DNA of 27,095 nt from Propionivibrio sp. (GTDB lineage Bacteria > Pseudomonadota > Gammaproteobacteria > Burkholderiales > Rhodocyclaceae): NCBI GenBank assembly GCA_017990155.1, contig JAGNOM010000002.1:1-27095 (forward strand), written 5' to 3'. The position numbers and the translations under genes were made by a program. Position 1 is the stretch's first letter; the number at the start of each line of letters is the position of its first letter. Shown here piece after piece: positions 1-7,411 of this stretch. Under the pieces are notes generated by a model. That model did no database searches. It worked only from the letters and a program-made list of their open reading frames with translations, and had not been told where the DNA came from.

Positions 1-853
1 ACTGGTAGAAAAGCGAATCGGCCGATGCCGTGTGTCCGGTTTTGCCGTCGAACAGGGGCGTTGCCGACGCCCGGTCGAGTCCGTCGCGGATTTCGAGGTC
101 GAGCGTCGCACCTTCCTGCTGGTCCCAGGGTTCAAGGATGCCGTTGATCAGATCGTCTTGCAGCAAGGGGCTGAAGGTCCAGCCGATCAGCGCTTGGCTG
201 CGTTCGTCGAAGGTTTCTTTGGGCGCATCCTTGCGATAGACGGGAATGAACATCAGCGCGCCGTTGCGCTTTTTCCCTTCGGTGTCGGCCAGCGGCAGCC
301 TGAGTCGGCCGGTCAGGGCGGCGTCGCTGGTGTCGCACGCCTTCTCCATGGCACTGCGTGTTTCCGGGACTGAGAAAAGGTCGAAACCGAGCGAGTGGCG
401 ATTGCTGGCGGAGAAAGGTTCGATGTAGGTCACCGGCGCGAACACCGTCCGTGCCTCGTTGGCGGGATGGATCGCGTAGTCCGGAAAACCGTCGGCGCGG
501 ACTGTCGCGTGGTGGCGGTCGATTAGTTTGACAGGCAGGTGCTCAGCGAAGCCGACCCCGCGTAGTCCGGGTAGTTCGTTCATGGCTTGCAGCGTGTCGA
601 CGTAGCTCTTCCATTCTTGCCGGTCGACGCTCTCTGACGCGGCAAAGACCGCCGCGCCGCCGCGCAGGATGAGCTCAACCGCTTCTAGGCGACGATGGAT
701 CGACTGCGTGATCTGCTCGCAGACAAAGGCGAAGCGGTCGGCGGCCTCCGACTCGACGCGCTGTTTGAAACCCCAGCCGACAAACGAAGACAGCAGCACG
801 CCGGTACAAAGAACGACTCCGGCCGTCAGAAGTGAGTGTGCGCGCCTGTTCAT
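1..853 (-). CDS. CHASE-domain membrane sensor, N-terminal part (C-terminus outside window)
   Basis: This reading frame stays open from an ATG at 853 to the left edge, giving 284 codons. The N-terminus is a signal-anchor helix (about residues 8-28, LLTAGVVLCTGVLLSSFVG). A CHASE domain follows, an extracytoplasmic ligand-sensing domain of bacterial receptors. Its hallmarks are visible: the helix with RRLEAVELILRGGAAVFAAS near residue 55, GLRGVGF near 100, the run FAPVTYIEPF followed by N-x-x-SLGFDLFS near 140-160, and MFIPVYR near 205. CHASE proteins normally continue into a second membrane helix and then a histidine kinase, GGDEF or cyclase domain. That part lies outside, so the output cannot be named. 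The Shine-Dalgarno is weak (GGA about 10 nt upstream). I am sure of the CHASE call and have no evidence for the enzymatic class. Confidence 0.85.
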   Translation of the reverse strand, partial: MNRRAHSLLTAGVVLCTGVLLSSFVGWGFKQRVESEAADRFAFVCEQITQSIHRRLEAVELILRGGAAVFAASESVDRQEWKSYVDTLQAMNELPGLRGVGFAEHLPVKLIDRHHATVRADGFPDYAIHPANEARTVFAPVTYIEPFSASNRHSLGFDLFSVPETRSAMEKACDTSDAALTGRLRLPLADTEGKKRNGALMFIPVYRKDAPKETFDERSQALIGWTFSPLLQDDLINGILEPWDQQEGATLDLEIRDGLDRASATPLFDGKTGHTASADSLFYQ

Positions 854-956
854 TGTCCGCGATCCATCCGTCTCGTTCGGTGCTGGCCGTTTGGTGACGG
901 CATTTGTCCAGGGCCGGCGGCCGCAACTGCCAGCGCCCAGCCCTGCTTCCCGCACC

Positions 957-972
957 CTACACCAAAGTGTAG
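957..972. promoter_or_regulatory. Short palindrome upstream of the CHASE sensor gene
   Basis: CTACAC-CAAA-GTGTAG, a perfect 6-bp inverted repeat about 104 bp upstream of the CHASE gene start. No T-run follows, so it does not look like a terminator. It could be an operator for the sensor gene. It is seen only once here and the call is tentative. Confidence 0.25.
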
Positions 973-1001
973 CGACTATGATTTGTAGATGGCAACGCAA
1001 A

Positions 1002-1206
1002 CAGGGCAATCGCATGAACGGCCTCTCCCTCCCCTTCAAGGGGAAGGTCGCGAAAGTGACGTTTGCGATTGGACGGGATGGGAGGGTGATGGGGCGCGAA
1101 CGGCGGTTTGATCGACGAAATAGCCGCCAGATAACCCGATTCCCCTCCCGACCTCCCCCTTGAAGGGGGAGAGGTTGATGCGTACGGCATTCATGCGCGT
1201 GCCCTG
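1002..1206 (+). mobile_element. MITE-like non-autonomous element, copy 1, with 10-bp target duplication
   Basis: A 205-bp element starts CAGGGCAATCGCATGAA and ends TTCATGCGCGTGCCCTG. It is flanked by a perfect 10-bp direct repeat, GCAACGCAAA, at 992-1001 and 1207-1216, the signature of a transposition target duplication. The two ends are long imperfect inverted repeats of about 55 bp, each with a small hairpin (CCCCTTCAAGGGG near 1033, and CCCCCTTGAAGGGGG near 1155-1170). There is no transposase or credible coding frame. A second copy, about 92% identical and in opposite orientation, lies at 16910-17115. The ends and duplication length suggest mobilisation by a DDE transposase; from memory ISAs1-type elements have 8-10 bp duplications and similar ends, but I cannot verify the family. 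The 854-1247 gap otherwise holds only the palindrome at 957-972. Confidence 0.85.
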
Positions 1207-1247
1207 GCAACGCAAAGCGCCGGAAACCGGATCACGATCCAGCACGA

Positions 1248-1490
1248 CTAAGCGCAGCGCCGCAGCCAGGCGCGGATGCGCTCGATGGTCTGTTCGACCG
1301 GCGCGCGTGAGGAGACTTCAAGACCGAGATTGCGCGCGATAGCGTTGACCTTGCCGGGATAGAGCGGGATGCCGCCGCGATCGATGGCTTCGATGAGTTG
1401 GCGCGCCTGTTCGATGTCCGATAGCGGCGCGTGCCTGCGATGGCGCTGGCCGAGTTGCAGGGAGAAGCGGCGGCGAATCCAGGTCAGCAT
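1248..1490 (-). CDS. Small conserved hypothetical protein, 80 aa
   Basis: An 80-residue basic protein beginning MLTWIRRRFSLQLG. It has an arginine-rich first third (RRRF, GQRHRRH), a helical middle (SDIEQARQLIEAIDRGG) and a C-terminal half that could form a small helical bundle (VNAIARNLGLEV, VEQTIERIRAWLRR). No enzyme motif, membrane helix or signal peptide is visible. I recall similar short proteins in Rhodocyclales genomes but know no function. The ATG at 1490 is chosen because the protein then starts with the compact basic helix; an in-frame ATG at 1529 would add 13 residues. Neither has a strong Shine-Dalgarno. It is divergent from the radical SAM gene at 1586, with a 95-bp gap. The arginine-rich N-terminus could bind nucleic acid, but that is speculation. 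Confidence 0.6.
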   Translation of the reverse strand: MLTWIRRRFSLQLGQRHRRHAPLSDIEQARQLIEAIDRGGIPLYPGKVNAIARNLGLEVSSRAPVEQTIERIRAWLRRCA

Positions 1491-1530
1491 GAGGTGTCGG
1501 GTTCTCTGGTGTGAGCGATGACGAATCATC

Positions 1531-1544
1531 GCACGATGTCGTGC
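1531..1544. promoter_or_regulatory. Short palindrome between two divergent genes
   Basis: GCACGA-TG-TCGTGC, a perfect 6-bp inverted repeat in the 95-bp gap between the small hypothetical gene (1490, minus) and the radical SAM gene (1586, plus). Its position would allow control of either gene. No regulator can be assigned. Confidence 0.22.
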
Positions 1545-1585
1545 AGTATCCGCCGGGAGTCTGGCGGTGCTAGCATTCGCCTCCC

Positions 1586-2659
1586 ATGCGCATCGACCAC
1601 ATTCATTCGTTCCACCAGCTCGACGAACTTCGCCAGCGCTTGCGCGACTGCGGCGCCAAGCCTTGCCATGAGCAGCGCGTTCTCCGCGCCTGGCTGCAGG
1701 CGCGGCCGCTCGACAGCGGCGCGCGGCGGCATCGGCCGGAAGACTTCCTGCCGCTCGGGATCCGCTCGGCGCTCCCTGAGCTGACCGCTGAACTGGACGG
1801 GTTGGCGCGCGTTCGTTCGGAACACTCGGGCAACGACGGTTCGGCGCGCCTGCTCGTCGAGCTCGCCGACGGGCAAACGGTGGAAAGCGTGCTCCTGCCG
1901 CGCGACGGTGTGTGCGTTTCGACGCAAGTCGGTTGTGCGGTCGGGTGCCTGTTCTGCATGACCGGTCGCGACGGATTGCTGCGTCAGGTCGGCAGCGCCG
2001 AGATCGTCGCGCAGGTGGTGCTGGCGCGCCGCCTGCGGGCCGTGAAGAAAGTGGTCTTCATGGGCATGGGCGAGCCGGCGCATAACCTGGATAACGTGCT
2101 CGATGCGATTGAGTTGCTCGGCACCGAGGGCGCGATCGGCCACAAGAACCTGGTGTTCTCGACGGTTGGCGATCGGCGCGTGTTCGAGCGGCTGCCTCAG
2201 GGCCGTGTCAAACCGGCACTGGCGCTCTCGCTGCATACGACGGACGCCGAGCTGCGCGCCCGGCTGCTGCCGAAGGCGCCGCGCATCGATCCGGAAGAAC
2301 TGGTCGAGTTGGGGGAAAACTACGCGCGGGCGACCGGTTATCCGATTCAGTACCAATGGACGCTGCTTGAAGGCGTCAATGACGGCGAGGCGGAAATCGA
2401 GGCGCTGATCCGGCTGCTCTCCGGCAAGTACGCGATGATGAATTTCATCCCGTTCAATACAGTAGAGGGATTGGCGTTCCGGCGTCCGGCGTGGGAGCAC
2501 GCCGCCGCGCTCGCCGACCGTTTGCGTCGGCACGGAATCATCGCCTGTTTGCGCGATTCGGCCGGTCAGGATATCGACGGCGGCTGCGGGCAATTGCGTG
2601 CCCGCAGCCTGTCCGCCGTCAGCAAAGTGGTCAGCGTGATCAGCAGCGGAAGCGACTGA
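1586..2659 (+). CDS. RlmN/Cfr-family radical SAM RNA methyltransferase (short paralogue)
   Basis: The product has 357 residues. The 4Fe-4S ligands form the CX3CX2C motif C117, C121, C124. Both mechanistic cysteines of this family are present: C110, seven residues before the cluster (CVSTQVGC), and C334 in GQDIDGGCGQL. The SAM-binding region reads FMGMGEP (158-164), followed by STVGD and LSLHTTD. The family installs C2-methyl (RlmN, A2503 of 23S rRNA and A37 of tRNAs) or C8-methyl (Cfr) groups on adenosine. E. coli RlmN has about 384 residues, and this protein differs through the N-terminal domain and after the cluster (CMTGRDG in place of the usual CSTAQQG). It is therefore probably a paralogue beside a housekeeping RlmN, and its target is not certain. 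The 3' end overlaps the convergent chemoreceptor gene by 20 nt. Confidence 0.85.
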   Translation: MRIDHIHSFHQLDELRQRLRDCGAKPCHEQRVLRAWLQARPLDSGARRHRPEDFLPLGIRSALPELTAELDGLARVRSEHSGNDGSARLLVELADGQTVESVLLPRDGVCVSTQVGCAVGCLFCMTGRDGLLRQVGSAEIVAQVVLARRLRAVKKVVFMGMGEPAHNLDNVLDAIELLGTEGAIGHKNLVFSTVGDRRVFERLPQGRVKPALALSLHTTDAELRARLLPKAPRIDPEELVELGENYARATGYPIQYQWTLLEGVNDGEAEIEALIRLLSGKYAMMNFIPFNTVEGLAFRRPAWEHAAALADRLRRHGIIACLRDSAGQDIDGGCGQLRARSLSAVSKVVSVISSGSD

Positions 2660-4280
2660 CCAGAGCGTTGAGTTCGCCGGAAATGCGCTCCAGATCTTCG
2701 GCCGTCTGCGCGGTCGATTGCATCGCCGCCGTCGTTTCTTCCACCATTGTGGCGATTTCCTCGACCTTCTGCGCGATGCTGTCGCTGGCGATGCTTTGCT
2801 CCTTGGTCGATTCGGCGACTTCGCGCACGCGGCTGAGCGTCGATTGCGCGCCGTCCTTGATCTGGCGCAAGGTCTCGGCGGCCTGTTCCGCCGCCTGCAC
2901 GCCGGTCGCGACCTGCGGCAGCGCGGAGTTCATGACGCCGACCACCTGCACTGTCTCGGCCTGGATGCCGGCAATCTTCTGCTCGATCTCGACGGTGGCC
3001 GTCGAGGTGCGTTCGGCGAGCTTGCGCACTTCGTCGGCGACGACGGCAAAGCCGCGCCCCTGTTCGCCGGCGCGCGCGGCCTCGATGGCGGCGTTGAGCG
3101 CCAGCAGGTTGGTCTGCCCGGCGATCTCCTTGATCACGCCGGCGATCGACGAAATCTGGTTGGCGCGCTCTTCGAGCTTGTGAATTCGCTGCGCGGCGTC
3201 GTTGACGCTGGTCGCGATGTCGCGGATCTCGTGCGCTGCCGTTTCGACGCGGCCAAAGCCCTCTTCGGCGAGCGTCACCGAGCTGATCGAGTTCTCCTGC
3301 GTATCCTTGGCGCTTTCCGAAATGTGATTGATGCTGACCGTCATTTCCTCGATCGCAGCCGCCATCGAGGAGGTGGCGTCCGACTGCTTCTGCGACGCGG
3401 TGGCGACTTCGCGCGAAGCCGTGCTGATGCTCTCGGCGCCCTTGGTCAGGTTGGCCGAGCTATGGCCGATCTCGGTCACCATGGCGCGAATCGAATTGAC
3501 CATGTGTCCCATCGAGGCCAGCATGCTGCCGCTTGGAGCCGACTGCACATTGACGGTCAGGTCGCCCTCGGCGGCGCGCGACATCAGTTCGATCGCCTCC
3601 GACGGTTCGCCGCCGACCTGGCGCAGCACGCCGCGCGAAATGGCGAGGCCCAGTCCGCCGATCAGCAGGATCAGCACACCGGCGATCGCCAAGTCGGAAA
3701 GCAGGCGGTCGCGGAAGTCGGCGTCGATGTCGTCAATGTAAACACCGGTGCCGAGCACCCAGGACCACGGTTCGAAGAGCATGACGAACTGCAGTTTGGG
3801 TACGGGCTCCTTCTCGCCGGGGCGCGCCGTCAGCGTCGTCATGTTGTCGCCGGTCGGCGTGCGCTTGACGACGGCGAGGATGTCCTTCCACGTGTAGTTG
3901 CCCTGCGGGTCCTTGATCTTTTCGAGCATGTTCTGCCCGATGTGCTCCTTGATGACGTGATAGACGCCGACCCCCTCGGTGGTGAAGGAATAGACGTATT
4001 CCGACTAGCCGTCCGCGCCGCCGTAACGAATCATGCCGATCGCCTGCGCGGCGGCTTTCTTCGCTTCTTCCTCGCTGAGCGTTCCGGCGGCGACCTGCGC
4101 CTGATAGCCGGCGAGCGTGGCGTGCGTCGATTCGAGGATCGACTGGATCACTTCCTTGCGCCCGTTGATCAGGTCGGCTTTCATCTTGTACGCCGAAAAG
4201 ACCGTCAGGCTGAGCAGGCCCAGCAGGGCTGCGATGACGATCAGGGCGATTTTTGTCTTGAGCTTCATGCGGTCGAGCAT
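2640..4280 (-). pseudogene. Methyl-accepting chemotaxis protein, interrupted by in-frame TAG
   Basis: A 546-codon chemoreceptor frame runs from an ATG at 4280, preceded by GGAG at suitable spacing. Codon 92 (4007-4005) is TAG. On both sides the same frame reads as one protein: TM1 at about 10-30, a Cache-type periplasmic domain (RYGGADG, stop, SEYVYSF, then GTGVYIDD near 180), TM2 at about 197-214, HAMP, and the signalling hairpin at about 385-422 (AGQTNLLALNAAIEAARAGE, then GRGFAVVADEVRKLAERT). The C-terminus ends SRFRC with no CheR-tethering pentapeptide. A tyrosine or tryptophan codon one base away would restore the gene. It is therefore a recent nonsense mutation, a sequencing error, or a readthrough site. 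A restart at the ATG at 3929 would lack TM1 and most of the sensor. It lies 68 bp downstream of the hybrid kinase and may share its transcript. Confidence 0.85.
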
Positions 4281-4348
4281 GGGTGTTCTCCGGTGGGTTG
4301 AGTTGATGTCTGCGAAATCCCTGGTGGCGCCATGGATTTTCTGGCCGA

Positions 4349-7069
4349 TTATAGGCCGCGGTCGACGGTTGCAGGCAAGGAACTGTCGAGCCAGCGCAGG
4401 AGGATGCCAAACAGCACATCCGGATTGAACGGCTTGGTGAGGAAATCGTTCATGCCCGCTTCGAGGCAGTGCTGCCGATCCTCGGTGAAAGCGTTGGCGG
4501 TCATCGCCAGGATCGGCGTGGATTCGTAACCGGGTGTCTGGCGGATCAGGCGTGCGGCCGAAAGGCCATCGAGCTTCGGCATCTGCATGTCCATCAGGAT
4601 CAGCGCGAAGTTCGTCGCGCGCGCGCAGCGGGTCGCTTCCTCGCCATCCTCGGCGGTGTCGACGCATAGCCCGGATTCCTCAAGCAGGAAGCGCGCGACT
4701 TCGAGATTGACCGGTTCGTCGTCGACGATCAGGATGCGGCGCCCAGCGTGCCTCGCACGCAGCTGCTGTTCGGCATCGTCCGCGAGGAGGGCGGGCGCGG
4801 CCTCGGTTTCGTTTCGGTTGATCGGCAGCCGGGCGGTGAACCAGAAGGTGCTGCCCCGGCCGGGGCGCGTGTCGACGCCGACTTCGCCACCCATCAACTC
4901 GGCCAGCCGGCGCGTGATCGTCAGTCCGAGGCCGGTGCCGCCGTACTTGCGCGTCGTCGAATTGTCCGCCTGTTCGAAGGCGTGGAAGAGGCGCGGCAGG
5001 GCTTCGCTCGGGATGCCGATGCCGCTGTCGCGCACTTCGAAGCGCACGCACGCCTCGCCGCCGCGTTCTTCGAGCAGGTGGGCGCGCAGGGCGACGTGGC
5101 CTGTATCGGTGAATTTGACGGCGTTCATCGCGTAGTTGAGCAAGGCCTGCTGCAGGCGCACCGGGTCGCCGCGCAGCCTGTCAGGGAAGTCGCCGCATTC
5201 GACCGCCAGCCGCAAGCCCTTGGCGCGTGCACGTTCGGCAACGATAGCGCTGACCGTGGCGAGCAAGTCGCAGACGTTGACCGGCGTGTTGTCGAGAACG
5301 AGCTTGCCCGCCTCGATCTTCGAGATGTCGAGGATGTCGTTGATGATCCCGAGCAGGTGGCCGGCCGAGGTGTCGATCGTCCCCAGGCGTTCGGCCTGTC
5401 CGGGCGTCACGCCTTCCCGGCGCAGGATGTTGACCATACCGACGATGCCGTTGAGCGGCGTGCGGATTTCGTGGCTCATGTTGGCGAGGAAGGTGCTCTT
5501 GGCGATGTTCGCCGATTCGGCCTGATGTCGGGCGACCTCCAGCGCCTGGTTGGCGATCTCGAGATCAGCGGTCCGCCGCCGCACGCGTTCCTCAAGGTCG
5601 GAATTCAGCCGCCTGATTTCCTCTTCCGCAATCTTGCGCTCGGTGATGTCCCGGATGATGGAGATGAGCTTCTCGCCGCTCGACGGAACGACGCGCGCCT
5701 CGTAGTGCCGATGCTGCCCGTGGAATTCGAGGGCGTACTCCATTTCCTGCAGCGTGTGGGTGGCGAACGCGGTGGCCGCCGTGCGCTCGAACAGTTGCGC
5801 GACCGGCGGTGGCAGAACCTCGTCGTAGCGGCGATTGAGGAAGGCTTCAGGCGGCACCAGCAGTTGATCCACGCTGGGCGCATGCGCGGCGAGAAAACGG
5901 CCGTCGCGGTCGTTGGTGAAGATGAGATCGGGGATGGCGCTGATCAGCGCCTTGTTCTCGGCCTCGCTGGCGCGTAGCGCTTCCTCCATCCGGTATTTTT
6001 CGGTGACGTCGCTGAAGACGAGCACGACGCCGACGATCTTGCCCGCTGCGTTGCGGATCGGCGCCGCACTGTCGGCGATCTGGATCTCCCGCTGGTCGCG
6101 CGAAATCAGCAGTGTGTGATTGGACAGCCCGACGACCGTGCCGCGCAGCATCGCGTCCTGCACGGGGTTGGCGGTGGGAGCCCGGGTCCCGGCGTTGATG
6201 ATCCGGAAGACTTCCGCGAGCCGCTTCCCGCAGGCCTCGGCGAAGGACCAGCCGGTCATCTGCTCGGCGGCCAGATTCATGCGCGTAATCAGTCCGGCGG
6301 GGTCGGTGGCGATCACGGCGTCGCCGATCGAGTGCAGCGTGATGGCGAGGTTTTCCTCGCTCAATCGGAGTTTCTGCGCACTGACTTCGCGCTCGTCGAT
6401 CAGGGCAGCGAGGTCGGTGCGCATGCGCTCGAGCGTGTGCGCCAGTTCGCCGATTTCGTCGTCGCGCTGCCACGGCAGCGCCTGGTCGAGCTTGCCTTCG
6501 GCCAGGCGCCGGGCGCTCTGCTGCAGCACTTTGATCGGACGGATGACACGGCGCCGGAAGAGCAGCCAGATGATGGCGATGGAGGCGCCGATCTGGGCCA
6601 GAAGCGCGACGCCGATCCGCGCCAGGTCGCGCCACAGGTCGCGCACGACGCGCGCGGTGGTGAATTCAAGGTCGACGCGCCCGAGCTGTTCATCGTCGAA
6701 GTGGATGTCGCGCGTGGCGTGCAGCAGCGTGTCGTTCTCGGCGGACGGGCGCTGGTTGCGCACGATGACTTCGTCTTTTTCGTTAGTAACGACGATGCTG
6801 ACCACGTCCGGGTTTTGCATGCTTGCGTCGACGAGTTTCCGGGTCGTCTCGATATCGGTCGCCCACAGCGCCGTTGCCAGGCCGTGCACGAGCACGTTGG
6901 CGTATTGCTGCATCGGCGCGCGGAGCCGCGTTTCGAGGTGCTCGTCGTAGCGCGTGAGCATCTGGATGCCGGTGAATACAAGGGCGGGCAGGAGAATGCC
7001 GAGCACGGCGCCGAGCAGCAAGGACCGATGCATCGATTGCGACGACGGTTTCAGGGGCCAGAGACGCAT
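4349..7069 (-). CDS. Hybrid sensor histidine kinase (HAMP-PAS-PAS-HisKA-HATPase-REC)
   Basis: The product has 906 residues. TM1 is about 15-37 and TM2 about 153-171, enclosing a short periplasmic sensor with ALWATD. HAMP follows at about 172-224, PAS domains at about 237-357 and 367-480, and a coiled coil at 477-522. The H-box is FLANMSHEIRTPLNG with phospho-acceptor H533. The ATPase motifs are MNAVKFTDTG (N649), DSGIG at 681-685 and GGTGLGL at 710-716. The receiver has acidic pair D783/D784, phospho-acceptor D827 in LMDMQMP, T857 and K879. All catalytic residues are present, so it should autophosphorylate and pass phosphate to its own receiver. There is no Hpt domain and no partner regulator nearby. 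The ATG at 7069 is chosen over an upstream TTG at 7153 because AAGGAG lies 4 nt in front of it. The periplasmic and HAMP region resembles that of the GGDEF-EAL protein at 14067-16832. Confidence 0.93.
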   Translation of the reverse strand: MRLWPLKPSSQSMHRSLLLGAVLGILLPALVFTGIQMLTRYDEHLETRLRAPMQQYANVLVHGLATALWATDIETTRKLVDASMQNPDVVSIVVTNEKDEVIVRNQRPSAENDTLLHATRDIHFDDEQLGRVDLEFTTARVVRDLWRDLARIGVALLAQIGASIAIIWLLFRRRVIRPIKVLQQSARRLAEGKLDQALPWQRDDEIGELAHTLERMRTDLAALIDEREVSAQKLRLSEENLAITLHSIGDAVIATDPAGLITRMNLAAEQMTGWSFAEACGKRLAEVFRIINAGTRAPTANPVQDAMLRGTVVGLSNHTLLISRDQREIQIADSAAPIRNAAGKIVGVVLVFSDVTEKYRMEEALRASEAENKALISAIPDLIFTNDRDGRFLAAHAPSVDQLLVPPEAFLNRRYDEVLPPPVAQLFERTAATAFATHTLQEMEYALEFHGQHRHYEARVVPSSGEKLISIIRDITERKIAEEEIRRLNSDLEERVRRRTADLEIANQALEVARHQAESANIAKSTFLANMSHEIRTPLNGIVGMVNILRREGVTPGQAERLGTIDTSAGHLLGIINDILDISKIEAGKLVLDNTPVNVCDLLATVSAIVAERARAKGLRLAVECGDFPDRLRGDPVRLQQALLNYAMNAVKFTDTGHVALRAHLLEERGGEACVRFEVRDSGIGIPSEALPRLFHAFEQADNSTTRKYGGTGLGLTITRRLAELMGGEVGVDTRPGRGSTFWFTARLPINRNETEAAPALLADDAEQQLRARHAGRRILIVDDEPVNLEVARFLLEESGLCVDTAEDGEEATRCARATNFALILMDMQMPKLDGLSAARLIRQTPGYESTPILAMTANAFTEDRQHCLEAGMNDFLTKPFNPDVLFGILLRWLDSSLPATVDRGL

Positions 7070-7255
7070 TCTTCTCCTTGCTGGAAACGGGGTCAAAGCG
7101 GGAATAGCTGGTAAAGCGGGTCGAGCGCGGAGTGCTCGCTGAGATACGGACAAAAGAGACGGCGGACGGGACGCCTGCGCCGTGCCCGATGTGGTCGTTG
7201 GTGTTTGGGCGGGGTGAAAGGAAGGCGAAAAACAGGCGAGGCGGCGTTAAGCTTC

Positions 7256-7284
7256 GTTATAGATGCCGTCTGGCTGACAATCAA
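7256..7284 (-). promoter_or_regulatory. Probable sigma-70 promoter for the hybrid kinase
   Basis: On the minus strand, -35 TTGATT (7284-7279), a 17-bp spacer and -10 TATAAC (7261-7256). It points toward the kinase start at 7069 and implies a leader of about 180 nt. The rest of the 7070-7411 gap holds the pump operon terminator at 7351-7395; I see nothing else in it. Confidence 0.5.
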
Positions 7285-7350
7285 GGCCGCTGAATCGACT
7301 GTCATCGATGCGTATCGGCATGGCATCTCCGGCGCGCGATGCGGCTGGCC

Positions 7351-7395
7351 AAAACTGAACAGGCCCCGAGAGAAGCTTCCTCGGGGCCTGTTCAG
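7351..7395 (-). terminator. Rho-independent terminator of the RND pump operon
   Basis: A perfect 16-bp stem, CTGAACAGGCCCCGAG paired with CTCGGGGCCTGTTCAG, encloses a 9-nt loop (7371-7379). On the minus strand the stem is followed directly by TTTT. It lies 17 bp past the stop codon of the outer-membrane channel gene, the last gene of the pump operon. Confidence 0.88.
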
Positions 7396-7411
7396 TAGGG
7401 GCTTGCGGCGC

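Noticed and set aside
1002..1206. A CRISPR-like or intrinsic-terminator reading of the hairpins
   Set aside because: There are no regularly spaced repeats and no T-runs; the target duplications explain the unit as a transposed element.
957..1245. Several short open frames through MITE copy 1, and similar ones through copy 2
   Set aside because: They follow the inverted-repeat sequence, differ between copies and show no protein features.
1526..2593. A 355-codon minus-strand frame over the radical SAM gene
   Set aside because: Antisense shadow; all RlmN-family motifs are on the plus strand.
2640..3929. A separate 429-aa chemoreceptor starting at 3929
   Set aside because: The start is mid-domain without a ribosome site, and the same frame continues upstream as the sensor and TM1 beyond the TAG.
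2718..4301. A 527-codon plus-strand frame over the chemoreceptor
   Set aside because: Antisense shadow; its length reflects GC-rich codon bias. The minus strand has the conserved chemoreceptor hairpin.
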